From JAENVT01 sp963773085 (lineage in GTDB: Bacteria > Actinomycetota > Acidimicrobiia > Acidimicrobiales > Ilumatobacteraceae): 64,000 bases of DNA. The notes under the pieces are model-generated. The model did no database searches. It was not told the DNA's origin and worked only from the letters and a program-made list of their open reading frames with translations. The position numbers and the translations under genes were made by a program. Below are positions 17,685 through 26,869 of the stretch, piece by piece (position 1 is the stretch's first letter; the number at the start of each line of letters is the position of its first letter). The stretch spans positions 434,001-498,000 of the forward strand of contig CAVYZS010000018.1 in assembly GCA_963773085.1 (NCBI GenBank), in the 5' to 3' direction.

Positions 17685-18668
17685 TCATTCTGCTCGTGGG
17701 GCGAGCGATCGCACCGCTTCCCAGTGCTTCAGGTCAGGGTCGAGGGGCAAGATCGCCAGCGAGGTCGTGGTCACACCGTTGTCGAAGTACGACTGGATCC
17801 TGGCTCGACAATCGACGGGTGAACCATGCACGATCAACTCATCGACCAATGAGTCGGGTATCGCCGCCAACGCAGCCTTTCGATCACCCGTGCTCCAGGC
17901 GTCCCACATCGGCCGCAGTTGGTCACCACGGCCCAGCCATTGGTGAAACGCCGCGTACACCGGCACGTTCAGGTATGCCGCAATCGCGAACCGCCCCGCC
18001 TCGCGCACCACCGCCGCGTTCTCACTGGGACAGACGAAGACCCGACAGACGATCTCCTTCTCCTGCTCGCCGGCGGCACCGCGCACCACGCCTGCCACCT
18101 TGATCACGTCCGATGGCGACAACCAGTTGATGATCACCCCGTCGGCCTCACGGGCGGCCAGGCGCAACATGCCCTCGCGGAGCCCAGCAACAAGGATCGG
18201 CGGCCGCTGCTCGGGGCGCACGCCCAGCCGGAATCCCTGCACCTCGAAGGTGTCATAGGTCTTCGTCACCTTGTCGCCGGACAGGGCGTCGTGCAGGAAT
18301 CGCACGACGTCGCGCACCTTCTTGTAGGGCTCCACGAAGGGAACACCGTTCCAACGCTCGACGATCACATTGCTGCTGGACCCGATCCCGATCGCGAAGC
18401 GACCGGGTGCTGCATCTGCCAGCGAGGCGACACATTGGGCAAGGCACGCTGGCGAGCGTGTGAACGCCGGCACGATCGCCGTACCGAGTCGAAGGCGCGG
18501 CTCCCACGCGGCGGCGAGTGCCAACGGCGTGAAGGCATCGCCCCCGTCCGATTCGGCTGACCAGATGTCGGTGTAACCGAGATCTGCCAATTCGCCGAGC
18601 TTGTCACGATGACTGTGCAGCGGACCGGGAAAGGGGACGGTCATGCCCGGTCGGATGGGAAGCGCCAT
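17685..18668 (-). CDS. LLM-class F420-dependent oxidoreductase
   Basis: 327 aa, TIM-barrel flavin/F420 monooxygenase fold. Visible are LGTAIVPAFTRSPACLAQ, GRFAIGIGSSS and KVRDVVRFLHDALSG, then PILVAGLREGMLRLAAREADGVI, all typical of the F420-binding LLM subgroup. The ATG at 18668 has AAGGAG ten bases upstream, so the start is firm. Such enzymes use reduced F420 or FMN on hydrophobic substrates; the substrate is unknown. Confidence 0.85.
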   Translation of the reverse strand: MALPIRPGMTVPFPGPLHSHRDKLGELADLGYTDIWSAESDGGDAFTPLALAAAWEPRLRLGTAIVPAFTRSPACLAQCVASLADAAPGRFAIGIGSSSNVIVERWNGVPFVEPYKKVRDVVRFLHDALSGDKVTKTYDTFEVQGFRLGVRPEQRPPILVAGLREGMLRLAAREADGVIINWLSPSDVIKVAGVVRGAAGEQEKEIVCRVFVCPSENAAVVREAGRFAIAAYLNVPVYAAFHQWLGRGDQLRPMWDAWSTGDRKAALAAIPDSLVDELIVHGSPVDCRARIQSYFDNGVTTTSLAILPLDPDLKHWEAVRSLAPRAE

Positions 18669-18814
18669 GTCGTGTCTCCTTCGGCCGCGGCGACACCTCG
18701 ACACCGCCAGCGTTACACATTGACATAGCCCTCACCCTGCCGGAGCAACCGGTCATGTGGTCGTAGCACCAAGGTACGGTTGCTGATCGATCGGCAGCGT
18801 GGCACGCTTGGCTG

Positions 18815-20227
18815 GTGAGCACACATGTCGCGGACGATCCGCGCAGGGGCTCGGCGGCACCACCTTCCCAGACCTCGGTGTTCGAGACTGATGCACAGCT
18901 GAAGAAGCATCTCGACCGAACACCGGCGTCGATCAGGCAGTTGATCGTCCGCTTCGGCATCGGCGCGATCGCGGCATTGACCCTGGTCAGCATGTTCACC
19001 GCCTTCACCAGCCGCAGCATCGGCGAGAAGCAGGCCATCAAACAGGCCAAAGAGATCACGTTGATCATTGCCAAGGGCGTGATCGAAACCAATGCCGACG
19101 ACGCGCTGCTCACCGGCGATCCGGCGGCGATCGAGCGTCTCGACAAAGCTGTCAAGTCCAGTGTGCTCGGCGGGTCGCTGGTACGCGTCAAGTTGTGGAC
19201 CCAGGACGGCACGATCATCTATTCCGACGATGCCCGGCTCCTGGGGCAGAAGTATGTGCTCGACGAAGACAAAGCCCAGATGTTCGAGGCCCAGCTCACC
19301 GATCCCGAGGCCGACGTCAGCGACCTCTCTGCTCCGGAGAACACCTACGAGCAAAGCTTCAACAAGCTCCTCGAGGTCTACCAGCTGACCCATACCGTCC
19401 AGGGCACGCCGGTGATCTTCGAGTCCTACTTCCAGTACAGCGGCGTGACCGAGGTCGGACGCGATCTGTGGAAGCAGTTCGCTCCGATCGCCATCGGCTC
19501 GTTGATCGCCCTCGAGGTGATCCAGATCCCGATCTTCATCACCCTCGTTCGCCGCTTGCGTGCCGCTCAGCTGCAACGTGAGCGTTTGCTGCGTCATGCC
19601 ATCCAGGCTTCGGAAGCCGAGCGTCGACGCATAGCCAGCGACCTGCACGACGGGGTTGTCCAAGAGTTGACCGGCGTGTCTCTGAGCCTCGCCGCCGCCA
19701 GTCGCGCCGGCAGCAGCGATGCACCGAAGATGGACGAGGCATCGTCGACTATTCGCAGCACGATCAAGTCGCTGCGATCGCTGCTCGTCGAGATCTATCC
19801 CCCGAACTTGCACGAGGAGGGCCTCGAGTTCGCCCTCGGCGACCTGCTCGGCAGCGTCTCCAACCGCGGCATCGCCGTGAAACTCGACGTCGATCTCGGT
19901 AAAGCCGAACTTTCCGCCGATACCGTCGGGCTCATGTACCGCAGCGCGCAGGAGGCGCTCCGCAACGTCGTCAGCCATTCCGGCGCCAGCCGTGTTCGAC
20001 TCGCAGTCAAGGCGAACAGCAACGTGGCCCGCGTCGTCGTCGACGACGACGGACGCGGGTTCACGCCCGAGCAGATCGAGCAGAAGACCAGCGACGGCCA
20101 TTTCGGGTTGCGCGCCCTTGCGGGATTGATCGCCGATGCGGGAGGCAAGCTCTCCGTGCTGTCGGCTCCTGGGGCCGGCACGCGGGTCGAAGTCACGCTC
20201 CCGGTGTTCACCGGCGGTCAGTTGTGA
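18815..20227 (+). CDS. sensor histidine kinase, NarL/DegS-type
   Basis: 470 aa, GTG start. One TM helix near 46-67, an extracytoplasmic sensor of about 170 residues, TM2 near 222-245, then the HisKA_3 dimerisation helix ERRRIASDLHDGVVQ with phospho-His278. The HATPase domain has MYRSAQEALRNVVSHSGAS (N box), DDDGRGF (G1), FGLRALAG and GAGTRVEVTLP. The stop overlaps the response regulator start as GTGA. The sensed signal is unknown. Confidence 0.9.
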   Translation: MSTHVADDPRRGSAAPPSQTSVFETDAQLKKHLDRTPASIRQLIVRFGIGAIAALTLVSMFTAFTSRSIGEKQAIKQAKEITLIIAKGVIETNADDALLTGDPAAIERLDKAVKSSVLGGSLVRVKLWTQDGTIIYSDDARLLGQKYVLDEDKAQMFEAQLTDPEADVSDLSAPENTYEQSFNKLLEVYQLTHTVQGTPVIFESYFQYSGVTEVGRDLWKQFAPIAIGSLIALEVIQIPIFITLVRRLRAAQLQRERLLRHAIQASEAERRRIASDLHDGVVQELTGVSLSLAAASRAGSSDAPKMDEASSTIRSTIKSLRSLLVEIYPPNLHEEGLEFALGDLLGSVSNRGIAVKLDVDLGKAELSADTVGLMYRSAQEALRNVVSHSGASRVRLAVKANSNVARVVVDDDGRGFTPEQIEQKTSDGHFGLRALAGLIADAGGKLSVLSAPGAGTRVEVTLPVFTGGQL

Positions 20228-20841
20228 TTCGACTCGCCGTGGTCGACGACCACGTCATCGTTCGAAGCGGCCTCGAGCAGTTGTTGGCGACCACCGACGA
20301 CATCGAACTGGTCGGCATGGCCGCGAACGGTCTCGAAGCGCTCGACCTGGTGGCCGAGCTCAAGCCCGACGTGGTGCTGATGGATCTGTCGATGCCCAAA
20401 ATGGACGGCGTCGAGGCCACCAAGCGAATTGTTGCCGAGCATCCGGGTGTACGTGTCCTGGTGCTGACGTCGTTCAGCGATCAGAGTCGGATCATGGATG
20501 CATTGCGCGCCGGCGCCGAGGGTTACCTGCTGAAGCACTCCGAGCCCGACGAGATCGCCGCTGCGGTGCGTGCGGTGTACGAAGGTGGCTCGCCACTCGA
20601 CCCGAAGGCAGCCCGCGTGTTGCTCGACTCGCGACGCACATCCGCGGAAACCGACACGTTGACCGACCGCGAGCGCGAAGTGCTCCTGCTTGTGCGCGCC
20701 GGACTGGCCAACAAGCAGATCGCCCGCAAGCTGGGGATCAGTGAACGCACCGTGAAAGCCCACCTGACCAACGTGTTTCAACGGCTCGGTGTGACCGATC
20801 GCACGCAAGCGGCCCTGTGGGCCAGCGAACACCTCGCCTGA
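20224..20841 (+). CDS. NarL/FixJ-family response regulator
   Basis: 205 aa. Receiver domain: acidic pair in VVDDHVIVRSGL, phospho-acceptor Asp54 in MDLSMP, Thr in LTSF, Lys in YLLKHS. The C-terminal LuxR-type HTH is LTDREREVLLLVRAGLANKQIARKLGISERTVKAHLTNVF. It is translationally coupled to the upstream kinase. Direct targets are not visible in the window. Confidence 0.93.
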   Translation: MIRLAVVDDHVIVRSGLEQLLATTDDIELVGMAANGLEALDLVAELKPDVVLMDLSMPKMDGVEATKRIVAEHPGVRVLVLTSFSDQSRIMDALRAGAEGYLLKHSEPDEIAAAVRAVYEGGSPLDPKAARVLLDSRRTSAETDTLTDREREVLLLVRAGLANKQIARKLGISERTVKAHLTNVFQRLGVTDRTQAALWASEHLA

Positions 20842-20848
20842 CGATCAA

Positions 20849-20860
20849 CCCCTCAAGGGG
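20849..20860. terminator. small hairpin between convergent genes
   Basis: CCCC, loop TCAA, GGGG, flanked by A/T. It lies in the 11-bp gap between the response regulator and the convergent Gly-rich gene. It has no T-tract, so its terminator role is uncertain. Confidence 0.3.
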
Positions 20861-21575
20861 TCGTCTCGTCGCTACCGCCGCCCTTGCCCTTGCCGGATTG
20901 ATGCCCGGGCGAGGTGTCGGGAGTCGACGTGCCCGTCGAGCCAGCGTCGATCGTGGTGACCGGACCACCGTTACCGCTCGATGAAGGGCCTGCGAGCGTG
21001 GTGCCCGTCTCAGGTACGTTGCCTCCGTTGCCTCCGTTGCCTCCGTTGCCTCGGTTGCCACCATCGCCGCCACCGCCGTGGTCGTCGATCGTATTGGTCG
21101 TGCTACTGCTGCCAGGACCTGACGAGCTGGAATCGACTGATTGATCCCCAAGAGACGACTGCGTCGTGGCGACGGTCGCGGCCACTTCGGTGGAGTTGAC
21201 AACCGTCGCCTCGAGCTGCGCTGACGATGTCGATCCAGGCTCTGCCACGGCGGTCGTGTCAGCAGTCGAGTTGACCCACAGCGACCTCGTCGTCGGGGCG
21301 CCGAGCGAAGGGAACAGCGTGTCGCGAACGGTGAACGCTGCAGCCATGCCACCGACTGCTGTGCAGCAGTACAACATCCAGCCGACCAATGCCTTGGTTC
21401 GGCGGCGTGTACCGCGTCGGCGTGTCACAGCATCGGCTCCGCGCAGCACGCTGCGGATCGACGCTCGTTCGCCGACGCGACCGGCCGAGCCCTTGATCAA
21501 CGGCCGGAGGCCTTCTGCGCCGCCGTGGCCCCGCTCCAGCCAGTCCTGTTCGCCCACATCGAACAGTGTGAGCAC
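20853..21575 (-). CDS. single-pass membrane protein with Gly/Ser/Thr-rich extracellular tail
   Basis: About 240 aa from a GTG at 21575. A basic juxtamembrane stretch (RRRGTRRRTK) precedes one TM segment (ALVGWMLYCCTAVGGMAAAF). The rest is low-complexity: Thr/Ser/Val-rich, then a Gly-Gly-Asn run encoded by a 9-bp tandem repeat, then SGKGKGGGSDETTP. Probably exported on the outer face. No known domain. The N-terminus (about 50 residues, with a VLTLFDVGEQDWLERG motif) is the part most likely to have a function. Confidence 0.55.
   Translation of the reverse strand: MLTLFDVGEQDWLERGHGGAEGLRPLIKGSAGRVGERASIRSVLRGADAVTRRRGTRRRTKALVGWMLYCCTAVGGMAAAFTVRDTLFPSLGAPTTRSLWVNSTADTTAVAEPGSTSSAQLEATVVNSTEVAATVATTQSSLGDQSVDSSSSGPGSSSTTNTIDDHGGGGDGGNRGNGGNGGNGGNVPETGTTLAGPSSSGNGGPVTTIDAGSTGTSTPDTSPGHQSGKGKGGGSDETTP
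21017..21059 (+). repeat. 9-bp tandem microrepeat
   Basis: Four perfect CGTTGCCTC units (21017-21052) plus a partial fifth. On the minus strand it encodes Gly-Gly-Asn repeats of the surface protein. Likely prone to slippage, which would change the number of GGN units without breaking the frame. Confidence 0.7.
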
Positions 21576-21670
21576 CGCGGAGCGCGATTGGCAACAGCAC
21601 AAAGGTCGTACGACCACCCGCCGGATCCGGCTACGGCAATTCGGCGAGACCGACACCGGTAGCGCGACGG

Positions 21671-21676
21671 TACAGT
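21671..21676 (+). promoter_or_regulatory. -10 element TACAGT, leaderless promoter
   Basis: Six bases before ATG 21683 of the amidase gene. Confidence 0.5.
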
Positions 21677-21682
21677 GCCCTC

Positions 21683-23092
21683 ATGGGGGATACACCGTGG
21701 CAGGGCGATGCCTGTTCCTTGGTCGACGAGTACCGAAACAGGCGGCGTTCGCCGCTCGAAGAACTACGGGCGACGTACGCGGCCATCACCGCCAGCACCC
21801 TCAATGCCTTTTGCTACCTGCCTTCTGAGCAGGCAGAACGAGCGGCGGAGGCTGCCGATGTGACCAAGCCGTTCGGCGGCGTTCCGATCGGGGTGAAAGA
21901 ACTCGACCAGGTCACCGGTTGGCCCGACACCCACGCCTCGGCGCCCCTTCGCGACCACGTGGCCGACTACACCAGCGTGATGGTGCAGCGCATCAGCGAC
22001 GACGGCGGTGCTGTCCTGGCGGGACAGACAACCGCCAGCGAGTTCGGAGGGGTCAACCTGACCCGCACGGTGTTGCACGGCTCCACGCACAACCCATGGC
22101 GGCACGGCCGCACGCCGGGCGGCAGCTCGGGAGGCACCGCTGCCGCGGTCGCCGGCGGGCTGTTGACCATCGCCACGGGCGGCGATGGCGGCGGATCCAT
22201 CCGCATCCCAGCAGGTTTCACCGGCCTCGTCGGGCTGAAGGCGACGATCGGCCGCATCCCACGAGGCCCACGCGCCGACTATGGCAACCTGACTGTCACC
22301 ATCGGCTGCCTCTCGCGATCGGTGCGCGACACAGCCCGCTGGTTCGACGTGTGCAACGGGTACGAGGCTCGCGACCCGCTGAGCCTCCCTCGCGTGGAAG
22401 GCTGGGAGGTGGGCCTCGGAAGTCACCTCGATGCGCTGCGCGGGGCGCGCGTCGCTGTCGTACCGACCTGGGGTGGTGCCACCGTTTCCCCGATCATGTG
22501 GGAACTGCTCGACGAGGCCGCCGCTGCTCTGATCACCGACACGGGCATGGCTCGCATCGACAACATCGATACCAAGCTGCCAAACATGGGTGCGGCGTGG
22601 TCGATCAGTGGAATGATTGCGATCGAAGCTCGCCTCGGCGACCTCTATCCCGCATGCGCCGACCAGCTCACACCAGAGATGCGTTATGCACTGGAGTCCA
22701 GCCGCGGGCTGTACAACGCCGAGGTCAGCGCCAAGATCGAACGTCGGCGTGTCGAGCTCAACGAGGCCATGGCGAGGATCTTCGATCCGGCCGACGGCGT
22801 CGACTTCGTCATCACTGCGTCGAATCCCGATGTCGCCTTCGACGCCGACGGCCCACTGCCGGCCGTGTTCGGTGGCATCGACGCTGGCGCAAAGAACAAC
22901 GGCCGGCTGACCTTCCCAGCCAACCTGCACGGCAACCCGGCGATCTCGATCCCCGCTGGCACGGTCGACGATCTGCCGATCGGCTTACAGGTCGTCGGTC
23001 GGCACTTCAGCGAGGAACTGCTGCTCGACCTGGCGTTGTGGGTCGAGCGGACCCGGCCGTGGCCATTGGTCGCGCCCGGTTCGCCACGGTGA
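21683..23092 (+). CDS. amidase signature family hydrolase
   Basis: 469 aa. The Ser-cisSer-Lys triad is visible: Lys in GVKELD, cis-Ser in TPGGSSGG, and nucleophile Ser in GDGGGSIRIP. GatA-like core but without the GatB/C partners nearby, so it is a stand-alone amidase acting on an unknown amide. The downstream MFS gene overlaps it as GTGA, suggesting import or export of the same compound class. Confidence 0.88.
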   Translation: MGDTPWQGDACSLVDEYRNRRRSPLEELRATYAAITASTLNAFCYLPSEQAERAAEAADVTKPFGGVPIGVKELDQVTGWPDTHASAPLRDHVADYTSVMVQRISDDGGAVLAGQTTASEFGGVNLTRTVLHGSTHNPWRHGRTPGGSSGGTAAAVAGGLLTIATGGDGGGSIRIPAGFTGLVGLKATIGRIPRGPRADYGNLTVTIGCLSRSVRDTARWFDVCNGYEARDPLSLPRVEGWEVGLGSHLDALRGARVAVVPTWGGATVSPIMWELLDEAAAALITDTGMARIDNIDTKLPNMGAAWSISGMIAIEARLGDLYPACADQLTPEMRYALESSRGLYNAEVSAKIERRRVELNEAMARIFDPADGVDFVITASNPDVAFDADGPLPAVFGGIDAGAKNNGRLTFPANLHGNPAISIPAGTVDDLPIGLQVVGRHFSEELLLDLALWVERTRPWPLVAPGSPR

Positions 23093-24444
23093 CAGCCCCG
23101 ACGCCGGGAGCCACCAAGCTCAACCGCCAGCAACGACTGCTGGCCGTCGGGCTGGTGCTCGGCGTGATGATGGTCGCCTTCGAGATCACGGCGGTGCTCA
23201 CCGCCTTGCCCTCGATCACCGACCAACTGCACGGCGACTCGCTGTACGGCGTCGCCCTGGCGTGCTACACGCTGGCCAACCTGGTCGCGCTCGTGGTAAC
23301 CGGTGAACTGACCGATCGCTTCGGACCCGCCAAGCCGTACCTCGGGAGCCTGGCGGTGTTTGCCGCCGGGCTCGTGGTGGCGGCTACAGCATCGAGCATG
23401 ACCACGGTGGTGATCGGTCGCACGTTGCAGGGAGCAGGCACCGGTGGTCTGGCTCCCATCGCCTACGTGTTGGTCAAGCGGGCATTTCCGACCGATCGTC
23501 AGCCGAGCATGTACGCCTATCTCTCCGCCGGCTGGGTGTTGCCGAGCCTCATCGCTCCCGCGGTGGCGGGCACGATCACCGATCACGTCGGGTGGAGATG
23601 GGTGTTCTGGTTGCTGCTGCCGCTGATCCCGGTTGTTGCATTCATCACGGTGCGACCGATGCGAGCTTACGCACCGACAGGTACCGGCACGTTTCGCAGG
23701 TCCAGGATTGCCTCCGCCGTTCTCGCCGCCGGAGGGATCGGCCTGTTCGTGACTTCGCTGCAGTTCAGGAACATGACCGCCGCCCTCGGCGGAGCGGTCG
23801 CCGGGCTGGCAATTGGCGTGCCCAGCTTGCGACGCCTACTGCCGGCCGGTGTACACCGTGCCGCTCGCGGCCTGCCGGCGGTGGTGGCATGTCGCATTCT
23901 GGCGACTGCGGCTTTTCTGGGCGCTGACAGCTTCATCCCGCTCGCCGCCGACCGAATCCACGGGGCTTCACCCACAGTGCAGGGCTTCGTGATCATCGGC
24001 GCGTCGCTGTCATGGACCGGGGGGCAGTGGCTCATCTCCCGCCATCCCGACATCGACCCGCGCCGCGCCGTGCGCTGGGGGTTCATGGTGATGGCGTCCG
24101 GTCTCGTCGCCAGCCTGCCTGTACTGGTCGCGGGATGGCCGCTGTGGGGCACGTTCTTCGCCTGGGCCATCGGCGGGTTCGGTATGGGATTGCTGTTCAA
24201 TCCGACCACCGTGACGGCGATGTCGCACGCCCAGGCAGGTGCAGAAGGCCTGGTCAGCAGCCAAGTCAATCTCGCCGATGCCGTCGGGTTCTCGATGATG
24301 GGTGGCATCGGCGGCGCCATGGTCGCCGTCTCCGAGCGCACCAGTCTGCCGCTCTCCGCGGCGCTCGGGCTCAACTTCGCCCTGGCCATCGCCCTGGCCG
24401 GCACCGGGATGGTCTGCGCCGGACGGATCCGTTCCGGTAGCTAA
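23089..24444 (+). CDS. MFS transporter (drug:H+ antiporter-like)
   Basis: 451 aa, about 12-14 TM helices. MFS signature A is GELTDRFGPAKPY in the loop after TM2, and RTLQGAGTGGLAPIAY resembles the antiporter motif C region. Other DHA-type features are TDHVGWRWVFWLLLP after TM5. GTG 23089 overlaps the amidase stop. Substrate unknown; co-translation with the amidase is the best hint. Confidence 0.85.
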   Translation: MTAPTPGATKLNRQQRLLAVGLVLGVMMVAFEITAVLTALPSITDQLHGDSLYGVALACYTLANLVALVVTGELTDRFGPAKPYLGSLAVFAAGLVVAATASSMTTVVIGRTLQGAGTGGLAPIAYVLVKRAFPTDRQPSMYAYLSAGWVLPSLIAPAVAGTITDHVGWRWVFWLLLPLIPVVAFITVRPMRAYAPTGTGTFRRSRIASAVLAAGGIGLFVTSLQFRNMTAALGGAVAGLAIGVPSLRRLLPAGVHRAARGLPAVVACRILATAAFLGADSFIPLAADRIHGASPTVQGFVIIGASLSWTGGQWLISRHPDIDPRRAVRWGFMVMASGLVASLPVLVAGWPLWGTFFAWAIGGFGMGLLFNPTTVTAMSHAQAGAEGLVSSQVNLADAVGFSMMGGIGGAMVAVSERTSLPLSAALGLNFALAIALAGTGMVCAGRIRSGS

Positions 24445-24860
24445 GCCTTGGCGGGCGCCGGCAGCAGCCAGAACGACAGGTCGCCGGCGGGCTCCTCGCC
24501 GATTGAAACCTGCACATCGACCTGACCCGGTCGGACGAACTGGATGGGAACGAGATCGATGACCTGTGGCACGTTGATCCCCTCACCGGGGTATGCGCTC
24601 GAGACCGCGTTGAGCTGAATGGCAACTTCGGCGTTGGCGATCACCTCGGCGGTGTCGGGGTACTTCAGGCGTACGTGCACCTGGTGCGACTTGCCGAGTG
24701 CCGACGCCGGCAGATGCACGACCATGGCCAGGTGCAGGCGCGGGTTGGTCGGGTACGTGCTCTGCACGACACGACTGACACCACCGGAACTGACGAACAG
24801 CAAACCCTCGCGTACCTGAGCGAAGTCGCACAGCAGCAACGTGGTCAGTCGCGGTGTCAC
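24441..24860 (-). CDS. DUF6941-like conserved hypothetical protein
   Basis: 139 aa. LLLCDFAQVREGLLFVSSGG and the strand pattern (VVHLPASAL, HVRLKYPDTAEVIA) resemble a family of small beta-sandwich proteins of unknown function (DUF6941-like). No signal peptide. GTG at 24860 with TAGGGT seven bases upstream. The 3' end overlaps the MFS stop by four bases. Confidence 0.6.
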   Translation of the reverse strand: MTPRLTTLLLCDFAQVREGLLFVSSGGVSRVVQSTYPTNPRLHLAMVVHLPASALGKSHQVHVRLKYPDTAEVIANAEVAIQLNAVSSAYPGEGINVPQVIDLVPIQFVRPGQVDVQVSIGEEPAGDLSFWLLPAPAKA

Positions 24861-24867
24861 CGTGCTG

Positions 24868-24873
24868 ACCCTA
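24868..24873 (-). promoter_or_regulatory. -10 element TAGGGT, leaderless promoter
   Basis: Seven bases before GTG 24860 on the minus strand. Confidence 0.45.
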
Positions 24874-24912
24874 CCGACCGGGCGACGCTCCCGACCGGAA
24901 TGGAACCGAGCC

Positions 24913-25812
24913 CTAACGGGCCGGCAGCTTCTGCTTCGTGTTCAGCACCGGCTCGAACAGGTCGCCGAGCCGATCGACGCGCTCCAACACATCGCGATAG
25001 CTGAACTTCAGCGGAGTCTCACCCGCCGCGCCGGACTCCACTTCCGCCCAGGTGACCGGAGTCGACACCGTTGGTTCGGGCCGAGCGCGCATCGAATACA
25101 CACCGATCGTCGTCTTGAACCTGGCGTTCTGGCTCCAGTCGACGAAAATCTTCCCAGGTCGCTCCACCTTGGCCATCACGGTCGTGACACGGTCACGATG
25201 CTGGCGCTCCAACACCTGGCCGACCGCGAGGGCGAAGTCGGCCGCAGCCTCGTGGGTGCACGGCGTGTTCAGCGGAACGTACATCTGCAGCCCCTTCGAC
25301 CCCGATGTCTTGCACCAGCCTTCCAAGTTCACCGCGGCGAGCACCTCGCGAACCCACAGGGCAATCTCGCAGCACTCCTTGATGGCCGCCGGCGCACCAG
25401 GGTCGAAGTCGAAGACCATCGCCAACGGCGCGTCGAGATCCGCGGCAACAGCCATTGGGACATGGAGCTCCAACGCGGCCATGTTCGCCGCCCACACCAA
25501 CGCCGCCGGTTCGTCGAAGCGACAGTATCCGATGTCGCCGCCGCGATCACCCGGGCCCGGCGCCGTGGGAATCCACGCCGGACGATGCTTCGGACACCGC
25601 TTCTCGAAGAACCCCGCCGTCTCCACACCGTTGGGGAATCGCTTCAAGGTGATGCACCGCCCGGCGAGGTGGGGAACCATCACCGCAGCGATGCGGGCGT
25701 AGTACTCGATCGCCTCTCCCTTGGTGGTACCCGTCTGGGGATACAGCACCTTGTCGAGGTTCGACAGCGACAACTCTCGCTCACCGACCCTGACCACGGT
25801 CCCACCGCTCAT
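24913..25812 (-). CDS. LigD-type DNA polymerase/primase domain protein (PolDom)
   Basis: 299 aa, stand-alone archaeo-eukaryotic primase-type polymerase used in end joining. LSNLDKVLYP at the start, GRCITLKRFPNG, the catalytic FDFDPG, and KTSGSKGLQMYVPL are conserved LigD-POL motifs, with DWSQNARFKTTIGVYSMRA near the end. No ligase or nuclease domain is fused and none is encoded in the window. It pairs with ku upstream. The start MSGG at 25812 is backed by TAGGGT seven bases before. Confidence 0.9.
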   Translation of the reverse strand: MSGGTVVRVGERELSLSNLDKVLYPQTGTTKGEAIEYYARIAAVMVPHLAGRCITLKRFPNGVETAGFFEKRCPKHRPAWIPTAPGPGDRGGDIGYCRFDEPAALVWAANMAALELHVPMAVAADLDAPLAMVFDFDPGAPAAIKECCEIALWVREVLAAVNLEGWCKTSGSKGLQMYVPLNTPCTHEAAADFALAVGQVLERQHRDRVTTVMAKVERPGKIFVDWSQNARFKTTIGVYSMRARPEPTVSTPVTWAEVESGAAGETPLKFSYRDVLERVDRLGDLFEPVLNTKQKLPAR

Positions 25813-25819
25813 CCCCCCG

Positions 25820-25825
25820 ACCCTA
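25820..25825 (-). promoter_or_regulatory. -10 element TAGGGT, leaderless promoter of PolDom gene
   Basis: Seven bases before ATG 25812, directly beside the first palindromic repeat. Confidence 0.45.
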
Positions 25826-25826
25826 C

Positions 25827-25869
25827 GCGATGAGAGATGAGCCGCCCCGTACGGCAGATCGCTCATCGC
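25827..25869. repeat. 43-bp palindromic repeat, copy A1
   Basis: Arms 25827-25844 and 25852-25869 with a 7-base loop. The left arm is GCGATGAGAGATGAGCCG; the right arm is its complement with three mismatches. It belongs to a five-copy family in the window. Confidence 0.8.
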
Positions 25870-25888
25870 AGCGGCGTCTCGAGCGCAC

Positions 25889-25931
25889 GCGATGAGCGAC
25901 GTGCGGTGCCCGGCGGCTCATCTCTCATCGC
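25889..25931. repeat. 43-bp palindromic repeat, copy A2
   Basis: Arms 25889-25906 and 25914-25931, loop 7 bases. It lies exactly 19 bases after A1. The right arm carries the consensus sequence complement. Confidence 0.8.
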
Positions 25932-25953
25932 GGCGGGGGCCGCGATGGGTGGG

Positions 25954-26823
25954 TCAGGCGGACTTGCGGACTCGCCTGGGCTTGGCCTTCGTATCCGAGC
26001 CGACCACCTCGAGCTCGGGTCCGCCGGCCGGATGGCGGCCCCGCGCAGCCTTCGCCGCCTTGACGCTGGCTTCGAGAGCTGCCATCAGATCGACCACCTG
26101 CGGAGCCGCCGCAGCCGGGGCCGGCGCCTCGAACTCTTCACCGGCAGCCTTGCGTTCGATCAGATCGAGCACCTGTTCGCGATAGGCGTCGCGGTACTTC
26201 GACGGATCGAAGTCGGCTGACAACGACTCGACCAACGCTTCGGCCATCTTGACTTCCTTGGCATTGACCTCGATCGAGTCGAGCACCGACAGCTCCTCGA
26301 TCGACTCGACCGCAACAACTTCATCGGCGAAAACCATCGTGCTCATCAACAATGTGCCCTCCGACGCGCGCACGGCGGCGACGTACTGCTTGTTTCGCAT
26401 CACGAACCGGCCGATGGCGACCTTTCCGGCGGCCTCCATCGCCTGGGCAAGCAAGGCATACGGCTTGGGGGTCTTGTCGGGGGCGAGGATGTAGGGCGAA
26501 TCGAAGTACACAGGATCGATCTCGGTCAGATCGACGAACTCCTCGAGGTCGATGCTCTTGGTCGCCGACGGGATGAAGGGCTCGAGATCGTCAGGGTCGA
26601 CGATGACATAGCGACCCTTGCTGATCTCGTAACCCTTGACGATGTTCTCGTCGGGAACGTCCTCACCCGTTTCAGCCGACACCTTCTTCAGCCGAATGCG
26701 GCTCATGGTGCGCTCGTCGAGCTGATTGAACGAGACGCTCCTCTTGCTGACGGCGTGAAACATCTTGATGGGGATGGCAACGAGCCCGAAACTGATCGTC
26801 CCGCTCCACACTGGCCTCGGCAT
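25954..26823 (-). CDS. ku: non-homologous end-joining protein Ku
   Basis: 289 aa. MPRPVWSGTISFGLVAIPIKMF is the hallmark N-terminus of bacterial Ku; VDLTEIDPVYFDSPY and ALLAQAMEAAGKVAIGRFV follow. The C-terminus has a basic tail (RGRHPAGG to KAKPRRVRKS) suited to DNA binding. It forms a homodimeric ring that loads onto broken DNA ends and recruits LigD. ku precedes the PolDom gene on the same strand, with a double palindrome between them. Confidence 0.95.
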   Translation of the reverse strand: MPRPVWSGTISFGLVAIPIKMFHAVSKRSVSFNQLDERTMSRIRLKKVSAETGEDVPDENIVKGYEISKGRYVIVDPDDLEPFIPSATKSIDLEEFVDLTEIDPVYFDSPYILAPDKTPKPYALLAQAMEAAGKVAIGRFVMRNKQYVAAVRASEGTLLMSTMVFADEVVAVESIEELSVLDSIEVNAKEVKMAEALVESLSADFDPSKYRDAYREQVLDLIERKAAGEEFEAPAPAAAAPQVVDLMAALEASVKAAKAARGRHPAGGPELEVVGSDTKAKPRRVRKSA

Positions 26824-26869
26824 AGGTTGGTAAGTCTGCCGCGAAAATTGCGGTTTGACCAGGCCCGCC

